Of a DNA stretch of 35,098 bases, positions 1-9,984 are shown piece by piece (position 1 is the first letter of the stretch; each line of letters begins with the position of its first letter). The notes under the pieces are model-generated. The model did not search any database and was not told the DNA's origin. It saw only the letters and a list, made by a program, of their open reading frames with translations. Origin of the DNA: Halicephalobus mephisto (lineage: Eukaryota > Nematoda > Chromadorea > Rhabditida > Panagrolaimidae); contig SWDT01000137.1 in NCBI GenBank assembly GCA_009193035.1, positions 1-35,098 on the forward strand, in the 5' to 3' direction. The translations under genes and the position numbers were made by a program.

Positions 1-410
1 CTATCAATTATATCTCTAAAGTCCTGTTTCTGAAGTTTGTGAAATCTGCCAAAATACACAACCATACGCTTAATATTTTTGGAACTATTCATTGTAATTC
101 CTTTTACTACACAGTAATATGAAATATTTTAATTCGTTAGAATTTCCTCAATATCTTCTGTAATTTGAACTGTCTGTAATATTTTTAAACTTCTATTTCT
201 GAAGTTATGGATTTGGAAAGATTATAACATAGTTCCTAAATTACATACCATGCTGTACTAAATTCTTAAAGAAGTAATACTAAGTATAGGCTAGAGTTAT
301 CTTAACCTAAAGTACATATTTGGTTTTGAAGGCAATGCTATTAAATACAGTATAGTCCACAAGTTTAGAGGCATTAGTCATACTTGATTCATTGTACAAT
401 GACAGAAGTG
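1..410. other. unassigned AT-rich sequence
   Basis: No open frame, splice pattern or repeat that I can define is visible here. TACTGTAG and CTACAGTA words are scattered through it, as in the neighbouring foldback element. Confidence 0.5.
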
Positions 411-647
411 TACTGTAGATTATTGGGATTCCTCAATGAGGTCTACAGTATACGTTATTAGGGATTACTCTATGTCTTCCGCTTAGAAGTTAGGACAGAA
501 AATACGAACTTTTTCTTCAACGAAATTGTGAAATTTGATAATTTTAAAAATTTTGTATTTTCTGCCATAACTTTTGAAACGGAAGACATAATAACCCTTA
601 ATACTTATACTGTATATCTCATTGTGAGAATTTAGGAATCTACAGTA
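411..647. repeat. foldback (palindromic) element
   Basis: The left arm (about 411-505) is closely matched by the reverse complement of the right arm (about 555-647). The outer ends are TACTGTAGAT and ATCTACAGTA. The arms share GGAAGACATA, the TACTGTA word and an inner GACAGAAAATAC/GTATTTTCTGCC pair, around a loop of about 50 bp. This is the form of a non-autonomous foldback or MITE-like repeat. No transposase and no certain target-site duplication are visible. The short frames inside it are by-products of the palindrome. Confidence 0.8.
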
Positions 648-710
648 GGTTTCTATTACTGTAGGAAAAATCAAGTTACAATAGTGCTTCCAAACTTACA
701 CATCATACTG

Positions 711-861
711 CACACAAAAAAACATAAACTTTTGTTAATAACAAATATTAAATCATCACTATTATTTTTTACTTTTCGTCAAAAAGTTCAAATATTCATA
801 AAAAATGTGACAATTGTTTATATTTCGCAATTTTTCATAAAACCAAAAGTTATTTTTTGTG
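711..861. repeat. MITE-like repeat family A, copy 1
   Basis: The ends are imperfect inverted repeats: CACACAAAAAAACATAA on the left and the reverse complement of a similar word, ending TTTTTTGTG, on the right. The core carries ATCATCACTATTATTTTT and a later ATGTGACAATTGTT, also inverted relative to each other. This copy is shorter and more diverged than copies 2 and 3. It has no coding capacity. Confidence 0.7.
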
Positions 862-954
862 AACTTAATAAACTGTACATTGAATCTTAATGTATCTAAT
901 AAATAGAGTTGTTTTAATGATATCCATATATCATATACAACCTACCAATATCAA

Positions 955-1116
955 ACACAAAAAAAACATAACTTTGGCACAGTAAAAATATAAATCGTCA
1001 CTATTATTTTTTCATTTTCCGTCACAAAAGTCAAATATTCATAAAAATGTGACGATTGTTATATTTTTTATCATATTTCGCAATTGTAAAGTCCAAAATT
1101 TACGTTTTTTTGTGTG
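955..1116. repeat. MITE-like repeat family A, copy 2
   Basis: About 162 bp with ends ACACAAAAAAAACATAAC and TACGTTTTTTTGTGTG, which are inverted repeats. The inner words AAATCGTCAC and GTGACGATT are also inverted. The core is nearly identical to the copies at 4700-4862 and 7063-7224. It is non-coding and non-autonomous. Confidence 0.8.
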
Positions 1117-1234
1117 ATCTGCTTATTACTTTATTTAACAAAAATTTAACTTAAATTTTCTTTAAATAAATATAAAATGAAGGATTAAAAATTCTATATA
1201 TTTGAAAAAAGATTGATTTCATAAAGGCACTTCG

Positions 1235-1365
1235 AGAGCGACAATTTGTTTAAACAGCTCTTCACTGTCTAAACACGGCGGAAGGCTCCCGCACCTGCAG
1301 ACTTACAGGTTGTATACAGTTACCAATCGACCTCGTCAACCGATACTTCCGAACGGATCGATGTA
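1235..1365. other. GC-richer unexplained block downstream of troponin I
   Basis: About 130 bp that are clearly richer in G and C than their surroundings. It contains ACGGCGGAAGGCTCCCGCA and the small hairpin ACCTG-CAGACTTA-CAGGT. I find no tRNA fold, no open frame with splice signals and no second copy in the window. It lies beyond the likely polyadenylation site of the troponin I gene. It could be a conserved non-coding element, an exon of a gene to the left, or an old insertion. Confidence 0.4.
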
Positions 1366-1384
1366 AACTCATTATTCATTTACT

Positions 1385-1390
1385 TTTATT
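1385..1390 (-). terminator. polyadenylation signal of troponin I gene
   Basis: AATAAA on the minus strand, about 70 nt after the proposed troponin I stop codon. This is a normal 3' UTR length for a nematode gene. Confidence 0.55.
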
Positions 1391-1461
1391 TGAGAAATAC
1401 CAAATATAAAAAATATGAAAAATTTAAAAATAATTTGATCTTTTTTCGAAGCATCGAAGAT

Positions 1462-3589
1462 TCAAATGCTAAAGTCGTTCTGATACTGTTTATTCTGAAA
1501 AAAACTCATAATTACAGTAAGAAAGAAAAATAAAACAACCTCAGGTCCATGGCGTACTTGTTGGTGTCGACAGTTTGAGGTTGGAACGGAAATCGACTTT
1601 AGCAGCTCCAGTTTTCTTGATTTTGTCGAATTTGCTGTCGGTTTGGAAACTTTCTTCAAGTCGGTTTGACGCTAAAAATATTAATTTTAAAAACAATTTA
1701 AAATAAATAAATAATTAAAATTAAATTTAAAATAAAAATAAAAAAATAATTAATTAAAATTTGGATTTAAAAAAAAAAATAATTAAAATTTTAAATTAAA
1801 GTATATAATTAAAAATAAATAAATAATTAAATTTGAAATTTGAAAATAAAAATAATTAATTAAAATTTGGATTTAAAAAAAATAATTAAATTTGAATTTG
1901 AAATATATAATTTAAAATAAACAAACAATTTTCCGCGCAAGTCGTTGACAGCAATGGTGAGTTCGTTGATTTCGAAATCTTTTTGTCTCACATCATAACT
2001 AAGATCGTATTTTTGAGCTTCGAGAGTCATGATATGTTCGAAGAACTCCTGAGCCAAGGATTGGAGTTCACTGGTGTCCATTCTGTCCAGATGATCAGGA
2101 AGAACAGGGATACGTTCGTTCAAATACGTTGACGTTCTTGTTCTTTAAGCATTTGCTGTTGTTTCAAGTCCTCAGCTGCTTTCAACATGAGAAGTTTCTT
2201 AAATTTTAATTGTTTTTAAATTTAATTAAATTTCTGGTAAAATTTTTCTTTAAAAATTTCCATAAAAATTTTGTAAATTTTTTATTTTTTATTTTTTTTC
2301 AAAATGTCTGTAAATCTTTATTTTTATTAATTTTAAAAAAATGAAGAATGAATTTAAATTGCCTAAGGGGATTTTTGATGATCTTGAAATTTTTATGAGT
2401 GGATTTTAAATTTATTTTATCAAAGTTGGTAGTAAAATTCGATGATCAACTTTGATGAAATAAAATTTGAATTAAACTTTTCGTGTTTAGACAGTTTTCG
2501 TAAATTTTTGTATTAAGAAATTTATATTTTGTTTTATTTAATTTGGAAATTTGAATTTTTCGTGTTGAGACAGTTTTCGTAAATTTTTGTATTAAGAATT
2601 TATATTTTGTTTTATTTAATTTGGTAATTTGAATTTGATATTTATGTTCATTTTCATCTAAGTTGGCAGTAGAAATTCGATGATAACTTTGATGAATAAA
2701 ATTTGAATTAAAATTTTTCGTGTTGAGACATATTTGCAAATTTTTGTATTCAAAAAATTTTCTTTACTTAAATGAATAATTAGAACTTTTTTGAACCAAA
2801 AATTGTCTTTTAAAAAGTCTAAAATTCGATGATCAACTTTGAAAAAAAATTTTTTTTATTAATTTTAAAAAAAATGAATTTTTTCATTAATTTTTGAAAT
2901 CAGAAAAAATTAAGAATTCCATAATATATCTAATTTTAGATTTTTCTAACAATTTACAACTTTTTGGATTTTTTACAAAATAATTAAACTTTCAAAAATA
3001 ATTAAAAACTTACACGAAGTTTCTTCTTACGTTCAGGAGTAAGAAAACCTTTCTTGGCCTTCTTCATACGGCCAGCTTCTTCGAGACGTTTTCGGACTTC
3101 TGCCTTCTTACGTTCACGTTCAGCAGCCAAACGTTTCTTGTAAAAAATAAAAATTAAATAATTTAAAAATAAAATAATAATTATAAAAATAAAAATAAAT
3201 AATTATAAAAAATAAAAATTAAATAATTATAAAAATAAAAATTAAATAATTTAAAATATTAAATTAATAACTTCAATTATTAAAATTAAATATCTAAAAA
3301 AATTAAAATTAAGTAACTTTAAAATTATAAAATTAAATATCTATAAAATACCCAAAATTAAGTAATTTTAAAATACTCAAAATTAAATAATTTTAAAATG
3401 ATTCTTACTTCGTCGTCATCTTCTTCATCTTCTTCTTCGTCGTCGTTGACGGCCATGGCTCCACCGTAACGTTCAGATTCTTCTTCGTACGGTTTGTAGC
3501 CGTATTCTTCAGAATCTTCAACTTGACTAAAATTGAATATAATTAAAATAAAAAAATTGAAAATAATCTTACTTGACAAAATCGCACAT
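1462..3589 (-). CDS. troponin I, six exons, frame broken by one-base deletions
   Basis: Troponin I is the inhibitory subunit of the thin-filament troponin complex and blocks actomyosin until calcium binds troponin C. Exons on the minus strand: 3589-3573, 3526-3409, 3136-3014, 2197-1927, 1671-1540 and, tentatively, 1494-1462; phases agree at each junction. The protein (about 232 aa) starts MCDFV and has an acidic N-terminus (EEDEEDDDE), a [13 protein letters not shown] segment, a coiled-coil stretch through [10 protein letters not shown], the conserved VNDLRGKF, then VKPT and a DSKFDKIKK / VDFRSNLK inhibitory and C-terminal region. The frame fails at 2122-2124, 1658-1659, 1642-1644 and 1574-1576. 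Each site is a homopolymer one base too short, and adding one base restores family-like sequence at each. A fifth loss near 1541-1545 is possible. I favour sequencing error over a pseudogene. The paralogue cannot be named, and the exon 3 acceptor and the last exon are less certain. Confidence 0.85.
2440..2850. repeat. dispersed repeat R1 in a troponin I intron
   Basis: This block contains several partial copies of a unit marked by AATTCGATGATCAACTTTGA, TTCGTGTTGAGACA and GAACCAAAAATTGTC. The same unit in the opposite orientation makes up 12440-12780. It lies inside the third troponin I intron (2198-3013). It has no coding capacity; the 97-residue frame across it is a by-product. Confidence 0.75.
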
Positions 3590-3931
3590 TATTGAAGATA
3601 GTTGTTGAAACAAAATGGATTTCTTCAAGCTGGAAGATTGTTACACACGCGAAAACACGAGTACTTGTGCGCAATTTTCTTGTTCTCGGATTTAAAAAGT
3701 TTGCTATCCATCGAGAGCTTTCAATAAAGTGGAAATATGACAGAAAAACTTTTTTTCGAAGATCTTTTGAGAAATCCAATAACTCATGTCTTTCCCACTC
3801 TCAACAGAAGCTAAAAAATTCATAAAGTTTACATAGAATTCTTTTTTCGAAATTATTTATTTTAGTTTTTTCCGTTGTTTTCTGTACTTTTCCTGATTTA
3901 TGTGGGTGGCTCGCGGACAAGTAACCAATAC
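3590..3931. other. 5' flank of troponin I gene
   Basis: This is the likely promoter and 5' UTR area, since it directly precedes the ATG at 3589. No TATA box or muscle-type motif stands out enough to annotate. The frames of 77-78 residues found on both strands overlap one another and have no family resemblance. Confidence 0.35.
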
Positions 3932-4249
3932 GTTAAAAATGTGTTAAAAATATGTTAAAAATGTGTTAAAAATATATTAAAAATATGTTAAAAATATATT
4001 AAAAATATGTAAAAATATATTAAAAATATATTAAAAATATATTAAAAATATATTAAAAATATATTAAAAATGTGTTAAAAATATGTTAAAAATAATTTAA
4101 AAATATGTTAAAAATATATTAAAATATGTAAAAAATTATTAAAAATATATTAAAAATATATAAAAATATATATATTAAAAATGTGTTAAAAATATGTTAA
4201 AAATATATTAAAAATATGTTAAAAATATATTAAAAATGTGTTAAAAATA
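3932..4249. repeat. 10-bp tandem repeat with phased A-tracts
   Basis: About 32 copies of TTAAAAATAT, with a frequent GT or AT variant in the last positions. The A5 runs recur at 10-bp spacing over about 320 bp, close to one helical turn. This resembles the periodic A/T clusters of Caenorhabditis genomes and should be intrinsically curved. A few units are 9 or 11 bp. Confidence 0.85.
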
Positions 4250-4699
4250 ATTTTTTTCCCGGGACATTTGGCCCTGGGGCATTCGATTTCTGATTTCGTA
4301 ATATCAGACTTACTTTTTAGGATAATTTTCACAAATCTGAAATGACCAAAAATGGCAATCATGGTCGAAAAAAAATTTGACATTTTATGGAGCCGGTTTT
4401 CGAAGATACATGACCAGATTACAATTGACTTTTATCTGTCTGGTTACGGTTCCTAATTTGTTTTCTACTGTTCACATTTTTTCAAGGAACTTGTTAATGG
4501 TACTTCTTCACGACTTTCCTGCACATCAGCCAGTCTGCAATGACTGTTGTCTCTTCTGCATGTGTACTTAACAAAGCCGTCGATTTTTAATTTCAAAATT
4601 GATTTCGAATTAATTCGAGTTCAAAAATAAAACATTTCAAAATTGATTTCGAATTAAATCGAGTTCAACAATTAAAAATTTCGACAATTCTGGTCTTTA
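4250..4699. other. intergenic, including a 44-bp direct duplication
   Basis: No gene seen. At about 4590-4677 a segment with ATTTCAAAATTGATTTCGAA is repeated in tandem at 44-bp spacing. The 64-residue frame at 4377-4571 has no splice context or family resemblance. Confidence 0.4.
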
Positions 4700-4862
4700 T
4701 ACAAAAAACATAACAATTGGTACAGTAACAAATATAAATCGTCACTATTATTTTTTATTTTCTGTCACAAAAGTCAAATATTCATCAAAAATGTGACGAT
4801 TGTTATATTTTTTATCATATTTCGCAATTGTTAAAGTCTACAAGTTACGTTTTTTGTGTGTG
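4700..4862. repeat. MITE-like repeat family A, copy 3
   Basis: The ends are ATACAAAAAACATAAC and GTTACGTTTTTTGTGTG. The core is AAATCGTCACTATTATTTTT followed by ATGTGACGATTGTTATATTT. It matches copy 2 almost base for base and has no coding capacity. Confidence 0.8.
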
Positions 4863-5199
4863 TGGAATCTGCTGTACTTGGTCGATTTGATATAAGGTTA
4901 TTAGTTGATCGGACTCAGAAACCTAGTTCCTCGACCAGGAATCTGACTTAGGTATCTTGATTGCTAGTCATATATATCATCAAAAAAATTTTTAAAAAAT
5001 TTCGAAAATAAAAATCAAAAGGGGATACGTGATCCAGGAAAAGGAAATACAAAAGGTGAAATATCTTGATTTAATTTTGATGTTTTTAAATTAGTTTTTA
5101 TAGCATCTGAAATCATCCAAAATGGCAATTGTGACTGGAAAAATTCAAAACTAGCGAGAGTTCAAGAAGATAAGTGCCTCAGGGAACGATTTTTGTAGG

Positions 5200-5765
5200 A
5201 CCATTTTTCCATTTAAAAATCGGTCTTTCAGGTATCCGAAATGATAAAATATTAATCAAAAATCAATAATATTAATTTCAATAATTGCCCAAAATCGATG
5301 AAAATCCAAGGGGTCAATTTTTTAAAGAAAACAATTTTTTTATAATTTTTTTTCGTTTTAGAACTAATCTTCTAGGTTTCTGAAATAACTTAAAACTTAA
5401 TAATATTAATTTTAAAAACCTTCGAAATAATTAAAATTCAAGGACTCAATGTCCCTAAAGAAATAAATATTGCATAATTTATTTTTTTTTTTCGTTTTAG
5501 GACCGATCTTCTAAGTACCTAAAGTAACTTAAAACTCAATAAAATTAATTTTAAAAAACTTTGAAGTAATTAAAATTCCAAAAGGTCAGTGTTTGTCAAA
5601 AAGCAACTACTGTAAAAGTTTATTTTTTTTTCGTTTTAGGACCGATCTTCTAAGTACTTGAAATAACTTAAAACTCAATAATATTAATTTTAAAAACTTT
5701 CGGAATAATTAAAATTCAAGGACTCAATGTCCCTAAAGAAATAAATATTGAATAATTTTCATACA
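5200..5765. repeat. 139-bp tandem repeat, about four copies
   Basis: Units are marked by CGTTTTAGGACCGATCTTCTAAGTA, broken here as CGTTTTAGGACC plus GATCTTCTAAGTA, starting near 5354, 5493 and 5632; spacing is 139 bp. Each is followed by AACTTAAAACTCAATAA, TTAATTTTAAAAAC and TAATTAAAATTC. A more diverged unit lies upstream from about 5200. The array sits just downstream of the first K2P gene. Confidence 0.75.
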
Positions 5766-5888
5766 TATCCTCATTAATCAAAAAAGAAAAAAATTGACAC
5801 ATTTACCCATGAAATTTATAAAAACCGAATTTTTTTGAAAAATAAAGGCACATGAAAAATTTTTTCAATTAATTTTAAAAAATAAAAA

Positions 5889-8800
5889 TTAACGTGAAAA
5901 GCTCAATAATGTTTTTGAATCGTTCAAAGTGACTGCAGGAGCACTTTGTCTGCGTTTCCGAAGTCTGTCAAATGTGGAGCCTTCTGAAACCGGAGATCTG
6001 TCAAAAGCCGGAGAATTCCGACGAGACCACGGATTCTTGGTGTGAAGCATGAGTGATTGAGAATATTTCGAAATACTCATTCTTGCTTTTCTAGAAGCTT
6101 CAAAAGCTTTTTCTCTTATTTCTTCTTGAAGAATAAAATAACACATAGAAAATAATACAACTCCCGTGACGATAAAAAACATGTTTATCAAAATTACTCG
6201 TGGTTCTGGAGGAAACACATCACCGAATCCTGCAATTTTTAAATTTTAAAAAGTTAAAAAATTAAAAAACTTTGAAATTTCGAAATTTAAAAACTTAAAA
6301 AATTTTAAAAACTTAAAGAATTTTAAAAAGTTATAAAATTAAAAACTTTAAAATTTAAATGTTTAAATGTTTAAAAAATTGCAAAATTAAAAAAAACTTA
6401 AAGAATTTTAAAAAGTTATAAAATTAAAAACTTTGAAATTTCGAAATTTAAAAACTTAAAGAATTTTAAAAAGTTATAAAATTAAAAATTTCGAAATTTA
6501 AAAAGTTACAAAATCTTAAAAAACTTAAAAACTTCAAGATTTAAAAACTTTTAAAAATTATAAAATTTTCTGTTTTTTCATTTTATCTTTTTTAGTTTTT
6601 TTAAATTTTGTAATTTTTAAAATTTCAAAGTTTTTAAATTTTAGGAAATTACGGAATAGAATAATTACCTATGAGGGCAACACTGTTGAATAAGAAGTAA
6701 AAAGCAGTAAAGTAATCCCAGTCAGTCATGTAGGCGAATAATCCGGACACCATGATCAGGTACAGGATGAACACGAGTACCCCGGACAAGAACACCCTTC
6801 TTTGTTCCAATGAATGTGAAAAAATGCCCGTATTTCCTGAAATTAAGAATTACTATCGTATTAGTTAAAAATCATAGACAAATTTTACTACGAAATGGTC
6901 CCGACAGGAATTTTTAGAATTATCAAATTGAGACCAAAAAGTAGAAAATTTAATTTTTATGATTGTTTAAAAATTTAATAATAATAATATCATTTTTTTA
7001 AAAATAAGTCAAAAATCACTACGAAATGGTCCTAACAAGAATTTTTAGAATTTTCCAGTCAATACACAAAAAGTGTAGTTTTTGGTCCAGCAAAGGTGGA
7101 AATTATCACTATTATTTTTTATTTTTCGTCACAAATGTGAAATATTCATAAAAATGTGACGATTGTTATATTTTTTTATCATATTTCGCAATTGTTAAAG
7201 TCCAAAAGTTACGCTTTTCTGCATGTAGAAAATTCTAAATTTGGATAAACAGAGTACATAATCCTCTGACTTTTTTAGAGTTGTGATCAGAACGACGATG
7301 ACGTCATCGATCCAGAAAGACTGTCAGCAGTCCTAGGAAAATTTCATCGACTGTAATTTTTTTTGTCTGTTATGTCGCGTTTTGTGATTTTTAAAGTTTT
7401 AATTATTCAAATTTGAAGTTCATAATGAACGAAAATCGACATAATTCCAAACAAGTTAATTCCTAAATACAGTAGAACTTGAATATAAGATACCCTTGCT
7501 ATAACATATCTCATATTATAGCATATGGCTTGAGTTAGTTTAGTTGGTTAGTCTACTTTCAAATTTACTTCGTCTATGATATAAATATTTTTATAACATA
7601 CGCTCTGGCCGGTTCTAAGAGGATATCTTATATCCAAGTTCGACTGTATATAGAACTTGGATATCAGATATCCCCACTATAACATATCTCTTGTGATAGC
7701 ATACAGTCTGAGTGAGTGAGTTTAGTTAGTTTGCCTTCAAATTGACCCCTCTACAACATATCCTTTCTTATAACATACGCTCTGGCCGGTTCTAAGATGA
7801 TATCTTATATCCAAGTTCGACTGTGCAAAACTTTAAACAAACATCCTAAAAGTCACAACTAATTCTACAATACCCTAAGGAAAATTCAATTTTTAAATAA
7901 TTTTTAATTTTTTTTAAAATTTAAATTTTTGTTTTAATTTTAATATTAAATTTTTTTCAAATTTAATATTAATTTTTTTTTTAAATTTAAATTTTTGTTT
8001 CAATTTAATATTAAATTTTCAAAATTTAAACTTTTTTTAAAAATTAAAATTAAAATTTTTTCAAATTTTGTTTTTTGTTTTAATTTAGATTTTAAAAAAT
8101 TTAAAATTAAAAAAAAAATTTTTTAATTTCTTAAAAATCAAAATTTAAAAAATTTTTTAATTTCTTAAAAATTAAAATTTTAACCTTGACTTAATGATTC
8201 GCAGCTGTATCGTCGGATTAAAGCCGGTTTCGAAGCCGGATTTGCTTCTAGTGAACTTTCCACAAGAATAGCGATCGTATTTGAAGTTTCTTTTTTTTCT
8301 TTTTTGTCCAATTTACCTAAAAATTTAATTTTTGAGAAATTTATTTTAAAAAATTGAAAATTAACCTATGCCGGCTCTTCTGCAGGACCAAATTCGGCCT
8401 TCTTTGACTTTTTTGTAAACCCAAATGAACAACGTCCGACCTTGATTTCCTTCTTCTTTAATAAACGCAAAAAATAGCTAAAATTTATTTTTAAATATTT
8501 TAATTTTTTTAAATTTTTAAATATTTTAATTTTTTTAATTTTAAAATTTTTAAAATATTTAAATTTTTTTAATTTTAAAATTTTCTAAAAAATTTTTTAA
8601 ATATTTTAATTTTTAATTTTTTTTAAATTTTTTAAAACTTACTGGAATTCCACAAATTCCGTAAAGAACTGTTGCGATCCGACTTCCGACGGTGTTAGCA
8701 GAAATATTACCGTACCCGATTGTTGTATATACACTGAAATTTGTAATATTATAAAAATCAAAAATTAAATTTTTAAAAAATAATATCGACACAAATTTAA

Positions 8801-9858
8801 GAACTTTTAAAAATATCCAAAATTTGAAACTTTAATCGTTCTAAAATCACAATATTATAAAAATTATAAAAATTTAAATTTTAAAATTTCTTAATTTTTC
8901 TTATTTTTAAAGTTTTTTATTTCTAAAATTTCTTATTTTTTAAAAGTTTCAAATTTCTTAATTTTTAAAAATTTCAAATTTCAAATTTTAAAAATTTTAA
9001 ATTTCTTAATTTTTAAAAATTTCAAATTTCAAATTTTAAAAATTTTAAATTTCAGATTTTAAAAATTTTCAAATTTTAAAATTTACCTGAAAGCATAAAT
9101 AACCGCATTAGTGAAGTCGGACATCGGATGAGTGACTGTTCTGTTTATCTTGTGCCATTCTCTGTAGCAGGTTTCTACAGTATACAGGAAGTGTTTCATT
9201 TGTCTGAAGCACTCGGTTCCAGATGTTTCACAAAGTCGTTCGAATTCTTGCAGTTGTTTTTGTCTGTTTTCTTGACATCTGGTTTCGTATTCGTGGATGA
9301 GAGTATCGTCATATTCCCCGTCTAAAGCCTGGAAATTCCATTTTTTACAGTATATTAATAAAAATCTAAATAGTTTACTTGAAAAAGGACCGCTCCGATG
9401 AGTGTGTAAACTGGCAAGGCAAACAGGTAAAAAGCATGGAGAAGTCTGGTCCTTCTGAGGTGGCTGTGGGTCCTCTGGAGCGTCCGACCGACGTTCTGGA
9501 AAATCAGATTTCGTCTGGAATCTGACTGCTGGGAAACCAGACTCGCCTTCCTGGTGTAATCCATGAACTTGTTAGCACTGCCCAAAAGATGGGAATTGCT
9601 GATGGATAAAAGAGATCCGTTAAGTCGGATTTTCGGAGTTTCTAATCTGTTCGAATGAGCTTCAAGACTTTCGAAAGAAACACTGCCTTCTGGAGTCTTC
9701 CTGTTCGATCTGGTTTCTACGTGATCAGGTGATGGAGAATCACAAGATTTAGAAACATCCGGACTTGACAGACTTCTGGCCAAACTGCCGTTCGTCAAAG
9801 AATCCCGAGGCAATTGCATCGTCGAAATAGTGATTTTCGAATTTTTTTGGTTGTTCAT
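5889..9858 (-). CDS. two-pore-domain (K2P/TWK-type) potassium channel
   Basis: A leak potassium channel subunit of the plasma membrane; two subunits with two pore loops each make one pore. Exons: 9858-9379, 9328-9087, 8733-8643, 8477-8366, 8316-8185, 6836-6669 and 6229-5889. All phases agree and there are no frameshifts; the product is 521 aa. The start is the only in-frame ATG after a stop upstream. A Ser-rich cytoplasmic N-terminus is followed by M1 (about 139-160), an extracellular cap with several cysteines, P1 with TTIGYG (244-249), a cytoplasmic M2-M3 linker, M3 (about 370-392), P2 with GFGD (409-412), M4, and a basic Ser-rich tail. P2 reads ALIGFGD, with Leu where most K2P P2 filters have Thr. 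An intron interrupts the first Gly codon of that filter. Which C. elegans twk gene is the orthologue cannot be told by eye. Confidence 0.93.
6885..7062. repeat. GTCTCGAC-type dispersed repeat, two units in a K2P intron
   Basis: Two units about 130 bp apart (ACGAAATGGTCC near 6890 and 7021), each with AATTTTTAGAATT and an AATTGAGACC or related word. The same family fills 10600-11345 and recurs near 20850, 22230, 24140 and 24260. It lies in intron 5 of the K2P gene. Confidence 0.65.
7063..7224. repeat. MITE-like repeat family A, copy 4
   Basis: The core CACTATTATTTTTTATTTTTCG ... ATGTGACGATTGTTATATTT matches copies 2 and 3, broken here to its key words. The ends are more diverged (ACACAAAAAGTGTAG and TTACGCTTTTCTGCATG). 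It is inserted in the long K2P intron, directly after the GTCTCGAC-type units. Confidence 0.75.
7468..7826. repeat. MITE-like family B, two adjacent copies
   Basis: Copy one is 7468-7648 and copy two 7649-7826. The ends of copy one are TACAGTAGAACTTGAATATA and the reverse complement of TACAGTCGAACTTGGATATA, giving inverted termini of about 28 bp that begin with TA. The interiors share AACATATCTC, ATAGCATA and CGCTCTGGCCGGTTCTAAG. Copy two has a damaged left end. A third copy is at 20118-20288. The TA at the ends fits a Tc1/mariner-mobilised MITE, but no transposase is present. Confidence 0.8.
7860..8180. other. AT-rich low-complexity intron sequence
   Basis: Runs of A and T words such as AATTTAAATTTTTGTTT repeat about every 50-70 bp inside the K2P intron. 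Similar low-complexity sequence makes up the introns at 6240-6660, 8480-8640 and 8735-9085. Nothing else is seen there. Confidence 0.5.
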
Positions 9859-9948
9859 TTTAAAATTAAATAGTAAATCGATTAACTTCAAAATCACAAC
9901 CAGCTGGTTTTTCAAAACAGTCGAAAATGATAAATCCGGAAAAACTCT

Positions 9949-9984
9949 TCACGTAGGAGGGACATATGGGACGCCAAGAACCAT
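9949..9984 (-). other. possible upstream ORF in the 5' leader of the first K2P gene
   Basis: ATG at 9984 opens an 11-codon frame (MVLGVPYVPPT) that stops at 9949, about 90 nt before the channel ATG. If the transcript starts upstream of 9984 this could lower translation. The transcription start is not visible, so this is tentative. Confidence 0.25.

Noticed and set aside
684..890. 68-codon plus frame
   Set aside because: It runs through MITE-like family A copy 1 and its flanks, with no coding features.
1260..1345. Possible tRNA or other structured RNA gene in the GC-rich block
   Set aside because: No cloverleaf, T-loop consensus or Pol III boxes could be placed on either strand.
3543..3825. 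77- and 78-codon frames on opposite strands upstream of troponin I
   Set aside because: They overlap one another and the first troponin I exon in the wrong frame; probably promoter or leader sequence.
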